64,000 nt of DNA from Peptoniphilus_A hominis (GTDB lineage Bacteria; Bacillota; Clostridia; Tissierellales; Peptoniphilaceae): contig NZ_JBBMFO010000001.1 in NCBI RefSeq assembly GCF_040096015.1, positions 124,001 to 188,000 on the forward strand, in the 5' to 3' direction. A program made the position numbers and the translations under genes. Within the stretch, counting starts at the first letter, position 1. Every line of letters starts with the position of its first letter. This document shows positions 41,630-51,705 of the stretch, piece by piece. The notes beneath the pieces were generated by a model. The model was not told the origin of the DNA. It saw nothing but the letters and a program-made list of their open reading frames with translations, and made no database searches.

Positions 41630-44089
41630 ATGGCAAGAGTACATGAGTTGCTAATAAAAATTGATGGTAAACTGAGCGGGTCTGTGAACTCCAGTTTTAA
41701 GTCAGTGGCTAGTAAAGCCACAAAACTAAACAAACAATTTAAGGACCTAAAAAGCGTACAGCTAGGGGCAGAAAAGTTTAAAGCCATGGAATCTGGCTTG
41801 GGAAAACTAGAAACAAAGCTTAAGACGACTAAAGAAAAGACCCTAGAACTTAGACGAGCCTTTAATGAATCCAAGGCAAGGACAGAGGCCCTGGCTCAAG
41901 AATTTAAAAACACTGGTGGAAAAAGTCAAGAACTTGCAAATAAACTTGCCAAGTCCAGGGAAGAGACATCAAGGTTAAGCGAGAGGTACGAGAAATCTAA
42001 AGCCTCAATCGATGCAGTAAATGCAAAAATAGTTGACCAGAAAAGCAAGTTAGATGAGTTATCGGGATCCTTGGCAAAGGCAGGATTTAAGACTGGTGAC
42101 TTTGAAAAATCCCAACAAAAACTCGCAGCCAAAATGTCTATAAAGGAAAACTACAAGGAAATGCAGGAAAGGTTTGGCAAGGCAGGAGATTATGCTAAGA
42201 AAGCCATGAAAAGGACAGCTGCCTTTGGTGCAGCTGCTGCAGTGCCCTTAAAATTTGCTATTGATGAAGAGTCTGTCAACGCAGAAATAGCTAAGGTTGC
42301 AGACTTTAAAGATGACAAGCAGAAAAAAGAAGTCACTGACAGTCTTAAAAAGATGATAACTACAGAAATCCCAATGTCCTACCAAGAAATCGGAGAACTT
42401 GCAGCCGCAGGTGCCCAAGGTGGGATTGAGACTGTAGACTTATCAAAGTTTTCAGAACTTGCAGCAAAGATGGGTGTAGCCTTTGACATGGAGGCAGGCG
42501 AAGCAGGTCAAAAGATGGCCAACTGGAAGGCTGCCTTTGGAATGGATATGAACGAGCTCCAAGCCTTAGGGGACAAGGTTAACTACCTAGGTAATAACTC
42601 TGCAGCCTCAGCTGCGTCAATCTCCAATGTTATCTCTCGAGTGGGTGCATTAGGAGAAGTAGCAGGTGTGGGAAGTGGAGAAGTAGCAGGTCTTGGTGCA
42701 GCCATGATAGCCATGGGTACTCAAGACGATGTTGCGGCAACTGGTATCAAAAAGGTACTAACTACCCTTGCATCTGGTGGTAACAAGGCATCAAAAGCCA
42801 TACTCGGCATAGGTGGTGCCGACCTATCCAAGTCCATGAAGATGGATGGAGCAGGAACCATAATCGATGTCTTTGAAAAAATCAAAGCCCTAAAGCCAGA
42901 GGAACAAACTGGAGCCTTAAGAGATATATTTGGCCAACAAAACATTGGGGCAATTGCACCCCTATTAAATAATTTAGACCTGGTAAAAGAGTACTTAGGT
43001 ATGGTAGGAGATAAATCAAAATACGCAGGCTCTATGCAGAAGGAATTTGATGCACAGGCGGGGACAACTGCCAACCAGTTAAAAATCTTGCGCAACCAAG
43101 CAGTGGACGCAGGCATGGTAATTGGTAGTGCCATGCTACCCTACTTTAAAAAAGGCGTTGAAAAACTCCAAGAAATGGCAACAAAAATAAAGACCTTTGC
43201 CGACGAAAATCCAAAGGCGATGGAGTCTATATTAAAAATTGCTGGTGCTCTTGCAGGTCTTGCTGTTGCAGTGCCGACGATATTAGCCCTGAATAATGCT
43301 TTTATGGGCACGAAAAAAGCTTTTAGAATTGTAAGTGATTTGACAAAATTACTTGAGGCAAACCCTATGGCCATTGGTATTATGCTTGCAGTTGGTGCCC
43401 TATTTTTACTTTGGAAAAACTGGGACAAGGTCAAGGCCATTGCAGGTGCTGCCATGGACTGGGTTAACTCAAAAATCGAGTTGGGCAAAAACAAAGTGAT
43501 TGAATTAAAAAACCATGTCGCAGAAAAATTTGAAGCAATGAAGCAGCACTTTACGAACGCAGGAAATGCAGTCAAAGACTTCTTCCTGGCACCTCTTAAT
43601 AAGGCCAAAGAGATTGTTGGACGAATAAAAGAGGGTGTTGGGGGAATTGCCTCTAACATCAAAGATAAAGTATCTAGTGGAATACAAAAACTCACTGGTG
43701 GTGGGAATGGTGTACGTGCCATGGCAACTGGTGGGGTAGTAACTAGACCACAAATGGCTCTAGTCGGAGAAGGTGGAGACCACGAAGCGGTTATCCCACT
43801 TAACAAAGACAAGAGGTCAGAAGCCCTTTGGCAGTATGCGGGTAGCAGAATGGGACTTCTTGGAGATGAGTCAAGGCTCAAATCCATTAACTCAAACATA
43901 TCCTCTTACAGCCCACCAAGTAGGCAAGGAGTGAGTATAAACATGCAAATTGACGCAAGAGGGGCACAAAAGGGAGTACAAGAAGAAATCCAAAATGCCA
44001 TAAGATACGCTACTCCAGAGTTAAAAAGAGTTATGGTTGACCTATTAAGGGACATGGATAGAGATAGAGAAAGAGTGGTGTTAGTCTGA
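41630..44089 (+). CDS. Tail tape measure protein
   Basis: An 819-residue protein. Long coiled-coil stretches (residues about 30-180) precede a TP901-type tape measure core (EESVNAEIAKVADF, AAGAQGGIETVDLS). Hydrophobic Gly/Ala-rich segments lie around residues 535-605. The tail region GGVVTRPQMALVGEGGDHEAVIPL is common in tape measure C-termini. Length sets the tail length. Confidence 0.95.
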   Translation: MARVHELLIKIDGKLSGSVNSSFKSVASKATKLNKQFKDLKSVQLGAEKFKAMESGLGKLETKLKTTKEKTLELRRAFNESKARTEALAQEFKNTGGKSQELANKLAKSREETSRLSERYEKSKASIDAVNAKIVDQKSKLDELSGSLAKAGFKTGDFEKSQQKLAAKMSIKENYKEMQERFGKAGDYAKKAMKRTAAFGAAAAVPLKFAIDEESVNAEIAKVADFKDDKQKKEVTDSLKKMITTEIPMSYQEIGELAAAGAQGGIETVDLSKFSELAAKMGVAFDMEAGEAGQKMANWKAAFGMDMNELQALGDKVNYLGNNSAASAASISNVISRVGALGEVAGVGSGEVAGLGAAMIAMGTQDDVAATGIKKVLTTLASGGNKASKAILGIGGADLSKSMKMDGAGTIIDVFEKIKALKPEEQTGALRDIFGQQNIGAIAPLLNNLDLVKEYLGMVGDKSKYAGSMQKEFDAQAGTTANQLKILRNQAVDAGMVIGSAMLPYFKKGVEKLQEMATKIKTFADENPKAMESILKIAGALAGLAVAVPTILALNNAFMGTKKAFRIVSDLTKLLEANPMAIGIMLAVGALFLLWKNWDKVKAIAGAAMDWVNSKIELGKNKVIELKNHVAEKFEAMKQHFTNAGNAVKDFFLAPLNKAKEIVGRIKEGVGGIASNIKDKVSSGIQKLTGGGNGVRAMATGGVVTRPQMALVGEGGDHEAVIPLNKDKRSEALWQYAGSRMGLLGDESRLKSINSNISSYSPPSRQGVSINMQIDARGAQKGVQEEIQNAIRYATPELKRVMVDLLRDMDRDRERVVLV

Positions 44090-44358
44090 TGGATAAGGTA
44101 ATAAATTTACAAACTACGGATGGCCAAAGCGGAGATCCCTATCTTGACTATGAGAGTCTTGATGTCTATGTCACTAAGTTGGGAGACACATGGGACTTAA
44201 TCGCCTATGAAATCTATGGAGATGAAGTCCACATGAAGGAACTAATCGAAGCTAACATCGAGCTTGTGGAAACTGTCTTTTTTGAGGCAGGGGTACCTCT
44301 TATTTGTCCTGATATCCCTCTACCCGACAGTGCTAACACTCCACCTTGGAAGAGGTGA
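44089..44358 (+). CDS. Tail protein X-like (LysM-like hub protein)
   Basis: An 89-residue protein, P2 gpX-like: YVTKLGDTWDLIAYEIYGDEVHMKELIEAN is a LysM-like fold, and the C-terminus has VPLICPDIPLP. It overlaps the tape measure stop and precedes the gpD-like gene, as in P2-type tails. Confidence 0.85.
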   Translation: MDKVINLQTTDGQSGDPYLDYESLDVYVTKLGDTWDLIAYEIYGDEVHMKELIEANIELVETVFFEAGVPLICPDIPLPDSANTPPWKR

Positions 44359-44362
44359 GTAG

Positions 44363-45811
44363 ATGGGAAAAGCAGATAGAACAAAATTAAAGGTAATTTA
44401 CAAGGGCAAGGATATAACCAAGGAGATCCAGGAGTATATCCTTGACTTTAGCTACACCGACAATGACAATGACGCCGAGGACTTGCAACTCACCTTGGAA
44501 AACAAGGAAGAACTTTGGTATAAGGAGTGGTTTCCTGAAAAGGGAGATACCATTAATGCGACCATTATTATTATTAAAGACGGGGCGACTATACCTGTAC
44601 CAATTGGCAAGTTTGAAGTTGACAGCATCAATGTAAAGGGTAAGCCAAACATAACTACTATCAAGGCAATAACCGCTTTTATTAGTGGCGAGATACGAGA
44701 CACTAAAAGGTCTAAGGCATGGGAAAAAATAAAATTTAAGGCTATAGTTAGCGAGATAGCAGGGAAGTATGGCTACAGTGCGGTATTTAATATACAGAAA
44801 GATAAATTGTACGACAAGGTAGACCAAAATAATTTAAGTGACATTGAGTTTATAAAAAAACTTTGCAAGGACTTAGGCTATGATGTCAAAGTCAACAACA
44901 CTAAGATAATTATTACTGATGAGGAATATTACGAGAGCAAGGGTCCAGATTTTAACATCTATAATCATCGTGAGGACGCAGATAAAAGCGATATATTTGA
45001 CCTTTTAAATTGGGAGTTTGACGAGTCTTCAATTGGAGCTTATACTTCCTGTGAAAATCAATATAAGGATTCGAAGACTAGAAAAGTCTTCAAGGCAAAG
45101 GCAGAGTCAAAAAAAGAGAAAAAGTCTAAAAAGGTCTTAAGACTCAATAAAAAAGTCAAGTCCGATGCAGAAAATGAACAACTTTGTAAGGATGCTTTAA
45201 AAAGAGAAAATGCAAAAACAAAAACTGCAAAATTTTCTTTTGCTCCAGATAAAGCAGTCTATGGGAAAAATATTATAAATGTTTCTGGTTGGGGTGTTTT
45301 TGATGGAAAATACCTCATAGACTCAGTAACGCATAAGATTGATAGTAACGGCTACACAGTAGACTTGGATTGCAGGAAATTCTATAAAGGCATGTCAATT
45401 ACTACATCATCTAGTACAGAAAGTGACAGTGCCAAAGGGTCTGACAAGGTTGAGGCTATGATATCTCACGCTGAATCTATGATAGGTATGGGCTACTCAC
45501 AGCCCATGCGTATGTCTGCCAAATATGCTGACTGCTCTTCTACTGTATGTAGGTCAATGTCTGCTGCAGGGCTAATGCCAAAAGGAGCAGCCTATGATAC
45601 ATCGAGTCTACCAAACTGCGGCTACTTAAAAGAAGTGCCTATGTCGGATTTACAAAGAGGAGATGTCCTAAATTACAGACGAGGCGGCAAGGGTCATGCC
45701 ATGATATATATTGGAGACGGCAAGGTCATTGAGGCACAACCTAGAAAGGGTGTAGTTGTAGGTAAATTAAGAACTAAGGGATATAAGGCTTATAGACCAA
45801 CGGGAGGTTAA
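44363..45811 (+). CDS. Baseplate hub gpD-like protein fused to NlpC/P60 peptidase
   Basis: A 482-residue protein. Residues 1-350 match late control protein D/hub proteins (YIQKDKLYDKVDQNNLSDIEFIK-like region, CENQYKDSKTRK). After a Ser/Asp-rich linker, residues about 370-482 form an NlpC/P60 domain with C391 (YADCSSTVC) and H445 (GGKGHAMIYIGDGK). The peptidase should cut peptidoglycan at the tail tip during DNA entry. The domain closely resembles the separate endolysin at 53974-54597. Confidence 0.88.
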   Translation: MGKADRTKLKVIYKGKDITKEIQEYILDFSYTDNDNDAEDLQLTLENKEELWYKEWFPEKGDTINATIIIIKDGATIPVPIGKFEVDSINVKGKPNITTIKAITAFISGEIRDTKRSKAWEKIKFKAIVSEIAGKYGYSAVFNIQKDKLYDKVDQNNLSDIEFIKKLCKDLGYDVKVNNTKIIITDEEYYESKGPDFNIYNHREDADKSDIFDLLNWEFDESSIGAYTSCENQYKDSKTRKVFKAKAESKKEKKSKKVLRLNKKVKSDAENEQLCKDALKRENAKTKTAKFSFAPDKAVYGKNIINVSGWGVFDGKYLIDSVTHKIDSNGYTVDLDCRKFYKGMSITTSSSTESDSAKGSDKVEAMISHAESMIGMGYSQPMRMSAKYADCSSTVCRSMSAAGLMPKGAAYDTSSLPNCGYLKEVPMSDLQRGDVLNYRRGGKGHAMIYIGDGKVIEAQPRKGVVVGKLRTKGYKAYRPTGG

Positions 45812-45812
45812 G

Positions 45813-46292
45813 ATGGCACATATAGTTGATGACGACAACAGGACCTTTATGATAGGGACTGTTACAAAAATAAATCCCGAAGAGGCTAAGGCTCGAGTCC
45901 TCTTTGAGGATAAGGATGAGATTACATCTAAGGAGATACCGATAATGTTTAATCACACTAAGGGCATGAGAATTTATGCCATGCCCGAAATTGGGGAACA
46001 AGTGGTGTGTTCTTTTTTAGCAAATGGTATCGAGGAGGGTTTTATCGAGGGGGCTTACTATGATGACATAGATAAACCGCCAGTTAAAGACCCCGCCATT
46101 AAAATTATTAAATTTAAAACAGATGATTATATACTCTATAACGATAATACAGGCGAGATGGAAATTAAGTGTAAGACCCTTAGGGTTAAGGGGGATTTAC
46201 ATGTTACTGGTAGTGCCAGAGTCGATGTAAACACTAAGTCGCCAGAATTTATTGGAGACTTAAGAGGAATAGCGGACGGTGTTAGACAATGA
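45813..46292 (+). CDS. Baseplate assembly protein V-like
   Basis: A 159-residue protein. An OB-like N-terminal domain (FMIGTVTKINPEEAKARVLFED, PEIGEQVVCSFLANG) is followed by a short beta-repeat C-terminus (MEIKCKTLRVKGDLHVTGSA), as in P2 gpV spikes. It forms the membrane-piercing tip or its base. Confidence 0.88.
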   Translation: MAHIVDDDNRTFMIGTVTKINPEEAKARVLFEDKDEITSKEIPIMFNHTKGMRIYAMPEIGEQVVCSFLANGIEEGFIEGAYYDDIDKPPVKDPAIKIIKFKTDDYILYNDNTGEMEIKCKTLRVKGDLHVTGSARVDVNTKSPEFIGDLRGIADGVRQ

Positions 46293-46861
46293 TAGGTATA
46301 CTTGGAGATTTAGAGTTTGTAGCAAGCTCAAACAGGATACACACTTTTCAGGAAATGAGTACAACACAAAGTGTGAGATATGCAGAACACGCATCACTAC
46401 AGAGAAAACCTGCCCTTGAATATATTGGACCTAATCTTGACGAAGTAACTTTAAAAATTCAATGGAGAATTGAGGATAAGGTCAATCCATTGGCGGAAAT
46501 TGAAAAACTAAAGAAAAAAATGGACGAGGGAGAAATTCTTCCATTTTTCCTTGGTAGTCGAAAAGTGGGAAGCGGTACATTTGTAATTATAGACATACCG
46601 CAGACCTATAACCGTGTAGATAACCATGGAAATGTCCTATCGGTGTCTGCCGAAATTAAACTTAAAGAAGTTGTAGAGAAAAAGGCTGGTGCGGAGAATA
46701 AAGTAACTAAACAGCCTAGCAAAAAGGCTAAGCAGGAAAAACTTACAGTTGCTAAAAACAAGGCCCTATTAAAGAGTTTTGCTGTATCTCCTGTACTTGG
46801 GGCGGGTTTAACTGCCCTGGATAAGAGCCTACAGATGACAAAGGGGTTGTTGAAAAAATGA
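46289..46861 (+). CDS. P2 gpU-like tail protein
   Basis: A 190-residue protein. The first 130 residues (GILGDLEFVASSNRIHTFQEM, RKPALEYIGPNLDEVTLKIQW) match the gpU family, and a lysine-rich C-terminal extension follows. It overlaps both neighbours by four bases. Confidence 0.85.
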   Translation: MIGILGDLEFVASSNRIHTFQEMSTTQSVRYAEHASLQRKPALEYIGPNLDEVTLKIQWRIEDKVNPLAEIEKLKKKMDEGEILPFFLGSRKVGSGTFVIIDIPQTYNRVDNHGNVLSVSAEIKLKEVVEKKAGAENKVTKQPSKKAKQEKLTVAKNKALLKSFAVSPVLGAGLTALDKSLQMTKGLLKK

Positions 46862-47181
46862 AGGCTGCAATAGATACTGGCAAGCAGATGCAATACAGGC
46901 TTGGGGCAGTTGGATTTGAGGACATAGTCCAATGTGTAAATATCCTCCTCTCAACTGTGAAGAAAACTGTCTTTTTGGATAGGGCACTGGGGATTGATTC
47001 AAATATCATTGACCAACCTACCAATAGGGCAGGGAAATTATACCAGGCAGTATACACAGCCATAGAAGAAAACGAGCCACGAGTTGAAGTCCTTGAAATC
47101 AAGCCATACTTGGCAAGCCTGGACGGACAAGTGGAAGTTAAGCTACTTATAGACATTAAAGATGAGTATTTGAGGGGGTGA
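46858..47181 (+). CDS. Baseplate wedge protein, gp25/gpW-like
   Basis: A 107-residue protein in the usual place before gpJ. NILLSTVKKTVFLDRALGID and an ENEPRVEVLEI segment match the gp25/GpW lysozyme-like baseplate wedge family. Confidence 0.85.
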   Translation: MKAAIDTGKQMQYRLGAVGFEDIVQCVNILLSTVKKTVFLDRALGIDSNIIDQPTNRAGKLYQAVYTAIEENEPRVEVLEIKPYLASLDGQVEVKLLIDIKDEYLRG

Positions 47182-47186
47182 CAGAA

Positions 47187-48305
47187 ATGTATTGGGGATT
47201 AGAAGATGTTGATTTTATAAATGTGGTGCCTCAAGAGGTTATAGACGCTGCAACAGAAGAGTTGGCAAGGCGAATGGGCAAGGATATTTACCCTGCATCG
47301 CCTGAAAGAATAATGCTCTTAACTCTATTAGACCTTATCTTGCTAGATAGGGAGAAAATCAACGATACTGGAAAGATGAACCTTTTGGCCTACAGTCGTG
47401 GAGACTTTTTGGACCACAAGGGAGCCTTTATGGATGAAGTAAGACTACCTGCAAAGGCAGCCAAGACCATGTTAAAATTTAAAATGTCAACTGCCCTTAA
47501 CTACGTCAATGTAATACCTAAAGGGACTAGGGTTAAGTCTCAAAACAACTTAGTCTTTAAGACCCTAGAGGAATTGGAAATCCCTGCAGGGGAAACAGAA
47601 ATTACTGCACAAGCTGAATGTGAGACCATAGGTGTGGCAGGTAACGGAATTGCCAAGGGTTCCATAAGCATCATCGTTGATGTTTTCCCTTACTACCAGT
47701 CAGTGGAAAATTTGACTGTGTCCTCTGGTGGGGCAGAAAGAGAAACTGATGATAGGTTTAGGGAGAGAATCCACGAATCACCAGAAAAGATGACTACAGC
47801 AGGTCCTGATGGGGCTTACCTCTACCACACAAAGGCAGTAAATCAAAATATAATTGATGCAGCAGTCCACAGTCCCAGTCCAGGTGTAGTTGATGTGATA
47901 CCACTTATGACTGGGGGGCAGCTACCTAATGATGAGATAATAAAGGACATCAAGGACAAATTAAACGATAGAAAGGTAAGACCTTTAACTGACAAGGTGC
48001 AAATTAGAAAACCTACAATTGTTGAGTATGACCTGGACTTAAAATACTATATCTCAACTGAGGACAAATACTTTACAAGCGACATTATCAAAAAAGTAGA
48101 CCAGGTAATTGAGGACTATGTGGACTGGCAGAAGGAAAAGCTAGGACGAGATATAAACCCAGACAAACTCATAGAGCAAATGGTAAATGCAGGGGCAAAA
48201 AGGGTTGAGATAGTATCTCCTAAGTTTAAGGTCCTTAATTATGATGAGGTTGCCCACCTAAGTGGGACAAAGTCAATTAAATTTATGGGGGTAGAAGATG
48301 AGTGA
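47187..48305 (+). CDS. Baseplate protein J-like
   Basis: About 372 residues. PASPERIMLLTLLDLILLDREKIN, the TRVKSQNNLVFKTLEELEIP region and RETDDRFRERIHESPEKMTTAGP match gpJ, the wedge protein conserved in contractile injection systems. ATG at 47187 has GAGGGGG at the right spacing; GTG at 47178 lies too close to it. Confidence 0.92.
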   Translation: MYWGLEDVDFINVVPQEVIDAATEELARRMGKDIYPASPERIMLLTLLDLILLDREKINDTGKMNLLAYSRGDFLDHKGAFMDEVRLPAKAAKTMLKFKMSTALNYVNVIPKGTRVKSQNNLVFKTLEELEIPAGETEITAQAECETIGVAGNGIAKGSISIIVDVFPYYQSVENLTVSSGGAERETDDRFRERIHESPEKMTTAGPDGAYLYHTKAVNQNIIDAAVHSPSPGVVDVIPLMTGGQLPNDEIIKDIKDKLNDRKVRPLTDKVQIRKPTIVEYDLDLKYYISTEDKYFTSDIIKKVDQVIEDYVDWQKEKLGRDINPDKLIEQMVNAGAKRVEIVSPKFKVLNYDEVAHLSGTKSIKFMGVEDE

Positions 48306-49008
48306 TGTAATGCTTAATAAAATGCTGCCCTCTAGCATTGACGACAACGAAACCATAAAAATTATAAATGAGATCCTACAGCCTTACATAGACCAAAACT
48401 TTAAGGTCTTTATCCCAAGGCTGTTTTTGTATGCCAACATTGATAGGCTTGATGAGAACATGCTCAATCACTTGGCTTATGAGTGCCACGTGGATTTTTA
48501 TGATGCGGACCTACCCATAGAAAAAAAGAGGACTATGGTTAAAAAAGCCATAAAGTATCACAGGTATAAGGGGACTCCCTTTGCAGTGGAAGAGTTACTG
48601 TCCGATGTCTTTGACGACACCTGGCTTAAGGAGTGGTATGAGTATGGTGGAGAGCCTTACTACTTTAGGATCTATACCAAGGATTTTTTAAAGGACGAGA
48701 AAACCTTTAAAAGTTTTATGAAAGCCCTCTTTGCAGTTAAAAACACAAGGTCTTGGCTCGAGGGAATTATCCTGGTGCGAGACCAGACCATCTATTATGG
48801 AATGTACGGACAAAAAGCCAAACACTACAAGGTCTTACCTAACAAGGTTGAGGACAAGGAATTTGACAATCTTGTATACATGGGAATGGCGACTTATCAC
48901 AAAAAGATTAAGAGGGTTGCTATTATGCCAGAAGTTTGGACTTTAAACCAAGAAGGAATGTTTTTGGAAGTTGAAGATGGAAGTGGGGTGCGTATGAAGT
49001 ATGACTAA
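48298..49008 (+). CDS. Tail protein I-like
   Basis: A 236-residue protein. MLNHLAYECHVDFYDADLPIEKKR and YHRYKGTPFAVEELLSDVF match P2 gpI, which links baseplate and tail fibres. It overlaps gpJ-like and fibre genes. Confidence 0.9.
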   Translation: MSDVMLNKMLPSSIDDNETIKIINEILQPYIDQNFKVFIPRLFLYANIDRLDENMLNHLAYECHVDFYDADLPIEKKRTMVKKAIKYHRYKGTPFAVEELLSDVFDDTWLKEWYEYGGEPYYFRIYTKDFLKDEKTFKSFMKALFAVKNTRSWLEGIILVRDQTIYYGMYGQKAKHYKVLPNKVEDKEFDNLVYMGMATYHKKIKRVAIMPEVWTLNQEGMFLEVEDGSGVRMKYD

Positions 49009-50809
49009 TAAAATTAACGATATAAATCAAGTTTTTAAAGGGAAAAAACTCCTTGCTTATGATGAGACTACTGGAAATTTTGCAATAGTTTCTCCTCACA
49101 TCTTTACGAGTACAGTTTTTACCGAGGAGGGAGTACCACTTGACGAGTACCTATCTTTTAAACCGCAAGAGGTTATAGATAAACTCGATGAAATATTAAA
49201 AGGTGCTCCAAAAGAATATGATACATTTAGAGAAATTGCTGCAGAACTTAACACCAACAAAGACTCTATAGTTGAGATACTAAGGGCAATATCTAACAGG
49301 GTTAAAATGCCAGAAAAGGGCGAGGTAGGTCAAGTTTTAAAACTTAATTCTGACGGGCAAGTTGTTTTTGATGAGGACAAGGACACAGTTTATATCCACC
49401 CAGAATCCCATAAAGCAAGCATGATAGAAACTGATACAAGTAGACGATTTGTAAGCGAAACAGAAAAAGAAACCTGGAATAGTAAATTAGATAGCGATAG
49501 CAATTTGGACTCCAACTCCATAACACTTAATAATCAAAAGAAGTTGTTAAAGGATATCCTAACTCAGCTTATAAAAAATACTGATGACCTTGAAGGTCTT
49601 ATAGGAGTTGCCAACGGACTTGCAACACTTGATGGCAACAAAAAAGTCCCAGTAAGTCAACTCCCAGATGAGGCTTTAAAGGACACAACTTATGACTTAT
49701 CTAGCTTTTTAACTGCAAAAGATTTAGAGGCTTATAAAAAAGCTGACGGAACGACAGTTGCCGAACTTAAAGCTGAGGGTAGAGTTGACGCAAATAGAAT
49801 AAGGGAAGAGTGGTTTTTCGCTTACTATGACTCATCTAATACACCAGACCGACAAAAAGGCTGGTATATCAACACTGTGAACTTTGGGAACTACATTTTC
49901 CAAATTGCGTATGATGCTGCGAGTAGGAACGCCATCTACTTTAGGGTAGGTGCAGATTATCAAAACACAAAAAAACATGTGTGGTCTCCATGGCAGCCCA
50001 TCCTAACAGGTCAATACTTAGAAAAGTTGGCAAGTAAAAAAGACCTTGAAGCAAAAGAAAGCACTATCCACAAGGGCGAGGTCAACGGATACGCTGCACT
50101 TGATAGCACAGGCAAAGTACCCGAAGCACAGTTGCCAGAAAAGGTTCTTAAAGTCTATGACCTCACACCTTATGCAAAGAGTGAGGACATCAAAAAGACT
50201 TATGCAACTAAGCAAGAGGTAAGTGCAGGTAAGCTTGACTACACGGCAGAAAATGCAGAGAACAAAGGCAAGGCTAATGGTTATGCGTCTTTAGGTGGAG
50301 ACGGAAAAGTACCTGCCGACCAGTTGCCATCTTATGTAGATGATGTTTTAGAGTATGCAAACAAATCTAAATTCCCAAGCACGGGAGAAAAGGGAAAAAT
50401 CTATGTGGACTTATCTACAGAAAATATTTATAGGTGGTCTGGAACTACTTATACAGAGATTTCTCCAAGCTTAATAACTCAAGCCGATATACAAAAACTA
50501 CAAGGTATAGAGGCAGGGGCACAGAAAAATAATGTTACTCAAGAAATGATTAGCAAGTGGAATAACAAGTGGGATTCTGCTTATGGAAAAGACATATCAA
50601 GAGGTAAGACTAGGGGATATAATACCTTATCTGTGTGGGCTGATCTATCAAAAAGCCAAGACTTGGAAGATTGGATTGGGGATTTATGTAAGAGGACATT
50701 GGAGCTCAGGAGAAAAATTAATGAAAAACCTGATGTGATTGAGATGACCCTCACAGATTACAACAATTTGACTACGAAAAAACCAAATACTATTTATGCG
50801 ATTGACTAG
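49001..50809 (+). CDS. Tail fibre protein with knob domain
   Basis: A 602-residue protein. The N-terminal part would attach to the baseplate. A pyocin-knob-like module (WFFAYYDSSNTPDRQKGWYI...VWSPWQPIL) lies in the middle. Three repeats of about 24 residues share NGxAxLxxxxKVPxxQLP, a pattern of phage fibre shafts. It probably binds the host surface, or carries the adhesin encoded downstream. Confidence 0.85.
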   Translation: MTNKINDINQVFKGKKLLAYDETTGNFAIVSPHIFTSTVFTEEGVPLDEYLSFKPQEVIDKLDEILKGAPKEYDTFREIAAELNTNKDSIVEILRAISNRVKMPEKGEVGQVLKLNSDGQVVFDEDKDTVYIHPESHKASMIETDTSRRFVSETEKETWNSKLDSDSNLDSNSITLNNQKKLLKDILTQLIKNTDDLEGLIGVANGLATLDGNKKVPVSQLPDEALKDTTYDLSSFLTAKDLEAYKKADGTTVAELKAEGRVDANRIREEWFFAYYDSSNTPDRQKGWYINTVNFGNYIFQIAYDAASRNAIYFRVGADYQNTKKHVWSPWQPILTGQYLEKLASKKDLEAKESTIHKGEVNGYAALDSTGKVPEAQLPEKVLKVYDLTPYAKSEDIKKTYATKQEVSAGKLDYTAENAENKGKANGYASLGGDGKVPADQLPSYVDDVLEYANKSKFPSTGEKGKIYVDLSTENIYRWSGTTYTEISPSLITQADIQKLQGIEAGAQKNNVTQEMISKWNNKWDSAYGKDISRGKTRGYNTLSVWADLSKSQDLEDWIGDLCKRTLELRRKINEKPDVIEMTLTDYNNLTTKKPNTIYAID

Positions 50810-50818
50810 GTGGTTGAT

Positions 50819-51001
50819 ATGAGTTTATGGGATAAAAAAGACATAATAATTAATGGGAAGTCAAAGAGTAAGTTGTTTTATGTGGAAAAATTAATTTGGT
50901 CTAAAATGAGGACGGAATTTTCTAAGGATTTTAAAAATCTTAAAGAAGATGAAGATTTTGAGGGTTTGTATGACCAAGGCAAAAATGCCTTTAGGGTGTA
51001 G
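50819..51001 (+). CDS. Small tail-region protein
   Basis: A 60-residue protein; ATG at 50819 follows AGGTGG. Its C-terminus (DFKNLKEDEDFEGLYDQG) is clearly similar to the C-terminus of the next protein (DFKKLYGTEEFEGIYEPE), which suggests a shared docking tail or a gene remnant. Confidence 0.55.
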   Translation: MSLWDKKDIIINGKSKSKLFYVEKLIWSKMRTEFSKDFKNLKEDEDFEGLYDQGKNAFRV

Positions 51002-51013
51002 AAAGGAGAAGAA

Positions 51014-51688
51014 ATGCAAAGAGGAAGATTTTATCTTACAGAAAAAGGGCGAGATTTATTGGCTTACTGTCAAACAGGAGAGCCTTTAAATTTTACAAGG
51101 GCCGCTATTGGAACTGGAAAAATAGAAAGTACAGCGACTCTTTTTAAGATGGATAAGTTAGTGGAAGAGGTACAAGAAGTAGATATTAAGGGAATTAAGG
51201 CTAACGGAGATGGAACTAGCACAATATCTCTTGCTATCACTAACGGGAAAACAAAAAAAGGTTTTTTAATGTCTGAGGTTGGTCTATTTGCCCAAGACCC
51301 AAGAAAGGGAGAAATCCTATATGGGGTGGCATATTACGAAGACCACGCTGATTTTATTCCCGTGTATGACCAAGAAATGGTCGAGATTTCTATGGATATA
51401 ATTGTTGTTGTATCTAATGTCGATGTGATAAACATCAAGATTGATAGGTCAATGATTTGTGCTAGTCAATTAGATTTGTTAGATTTAGCTGGGATTGGGA
51501 GAACTAATCAGACTGTTAAGGGCAATTGGGATTTAATTCAGGATTTGGCTCTCAAAATAGCTTCTATGGGTACGGCAGTTCAAACTGATAGCCGATACAA
51601 TAACTTTAGAGTAGATTTCAAGAAACTTTATGGGACTGAAGAGTTTGAAGGTATTTATGAGCCTGAAATGGGAAGATTTGTAGTTTAA
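51014..51688 (+). CDS. Tail-collar fibre protein, P2 gpH N-terminal-like
   Basis: A 224-residue protein. LTEKGRDLLAYCQTGEPLNFTRAAIGTG and TKKGFLMSEVGLFAQDPRKGEILYGVAYY match the conserved N-terminal (DUF3751-like) domain of P2-type tail fibres. Here it is a stand-alone gene without a long shaft, so receptor binding is likely done by the neighbouring adhesins. Confidence 0.82.
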   Translation: MQRGRFYLTEKGRDLLAYCQTGEPLNFTRAAIGTGKIESTATLFKMDKLVEEVQEVDIKGIKANGDGTSTISLAITNGKTKKGFLMSEVGLFAQDPRKGEILYGVAYYEDHADFIPVYDQEMVEISMDIIVVVSNVDVINIKIDRSMICASQLDLLDLAGIGRTNQTVKGNWDLIQDLALKIASMGTAVQTDSRYNNFRVDFKKLYGTEEFEGIYEPEMGRFVV

Positions 51689-51705
51689 GAGAGGAAAGTG
51701 AATTT

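Noticed and set aside
42721..43899. Long leftward frames inside the tape measure gene
   Set aside because: Antisense shadows of a long, biased coding sequence.
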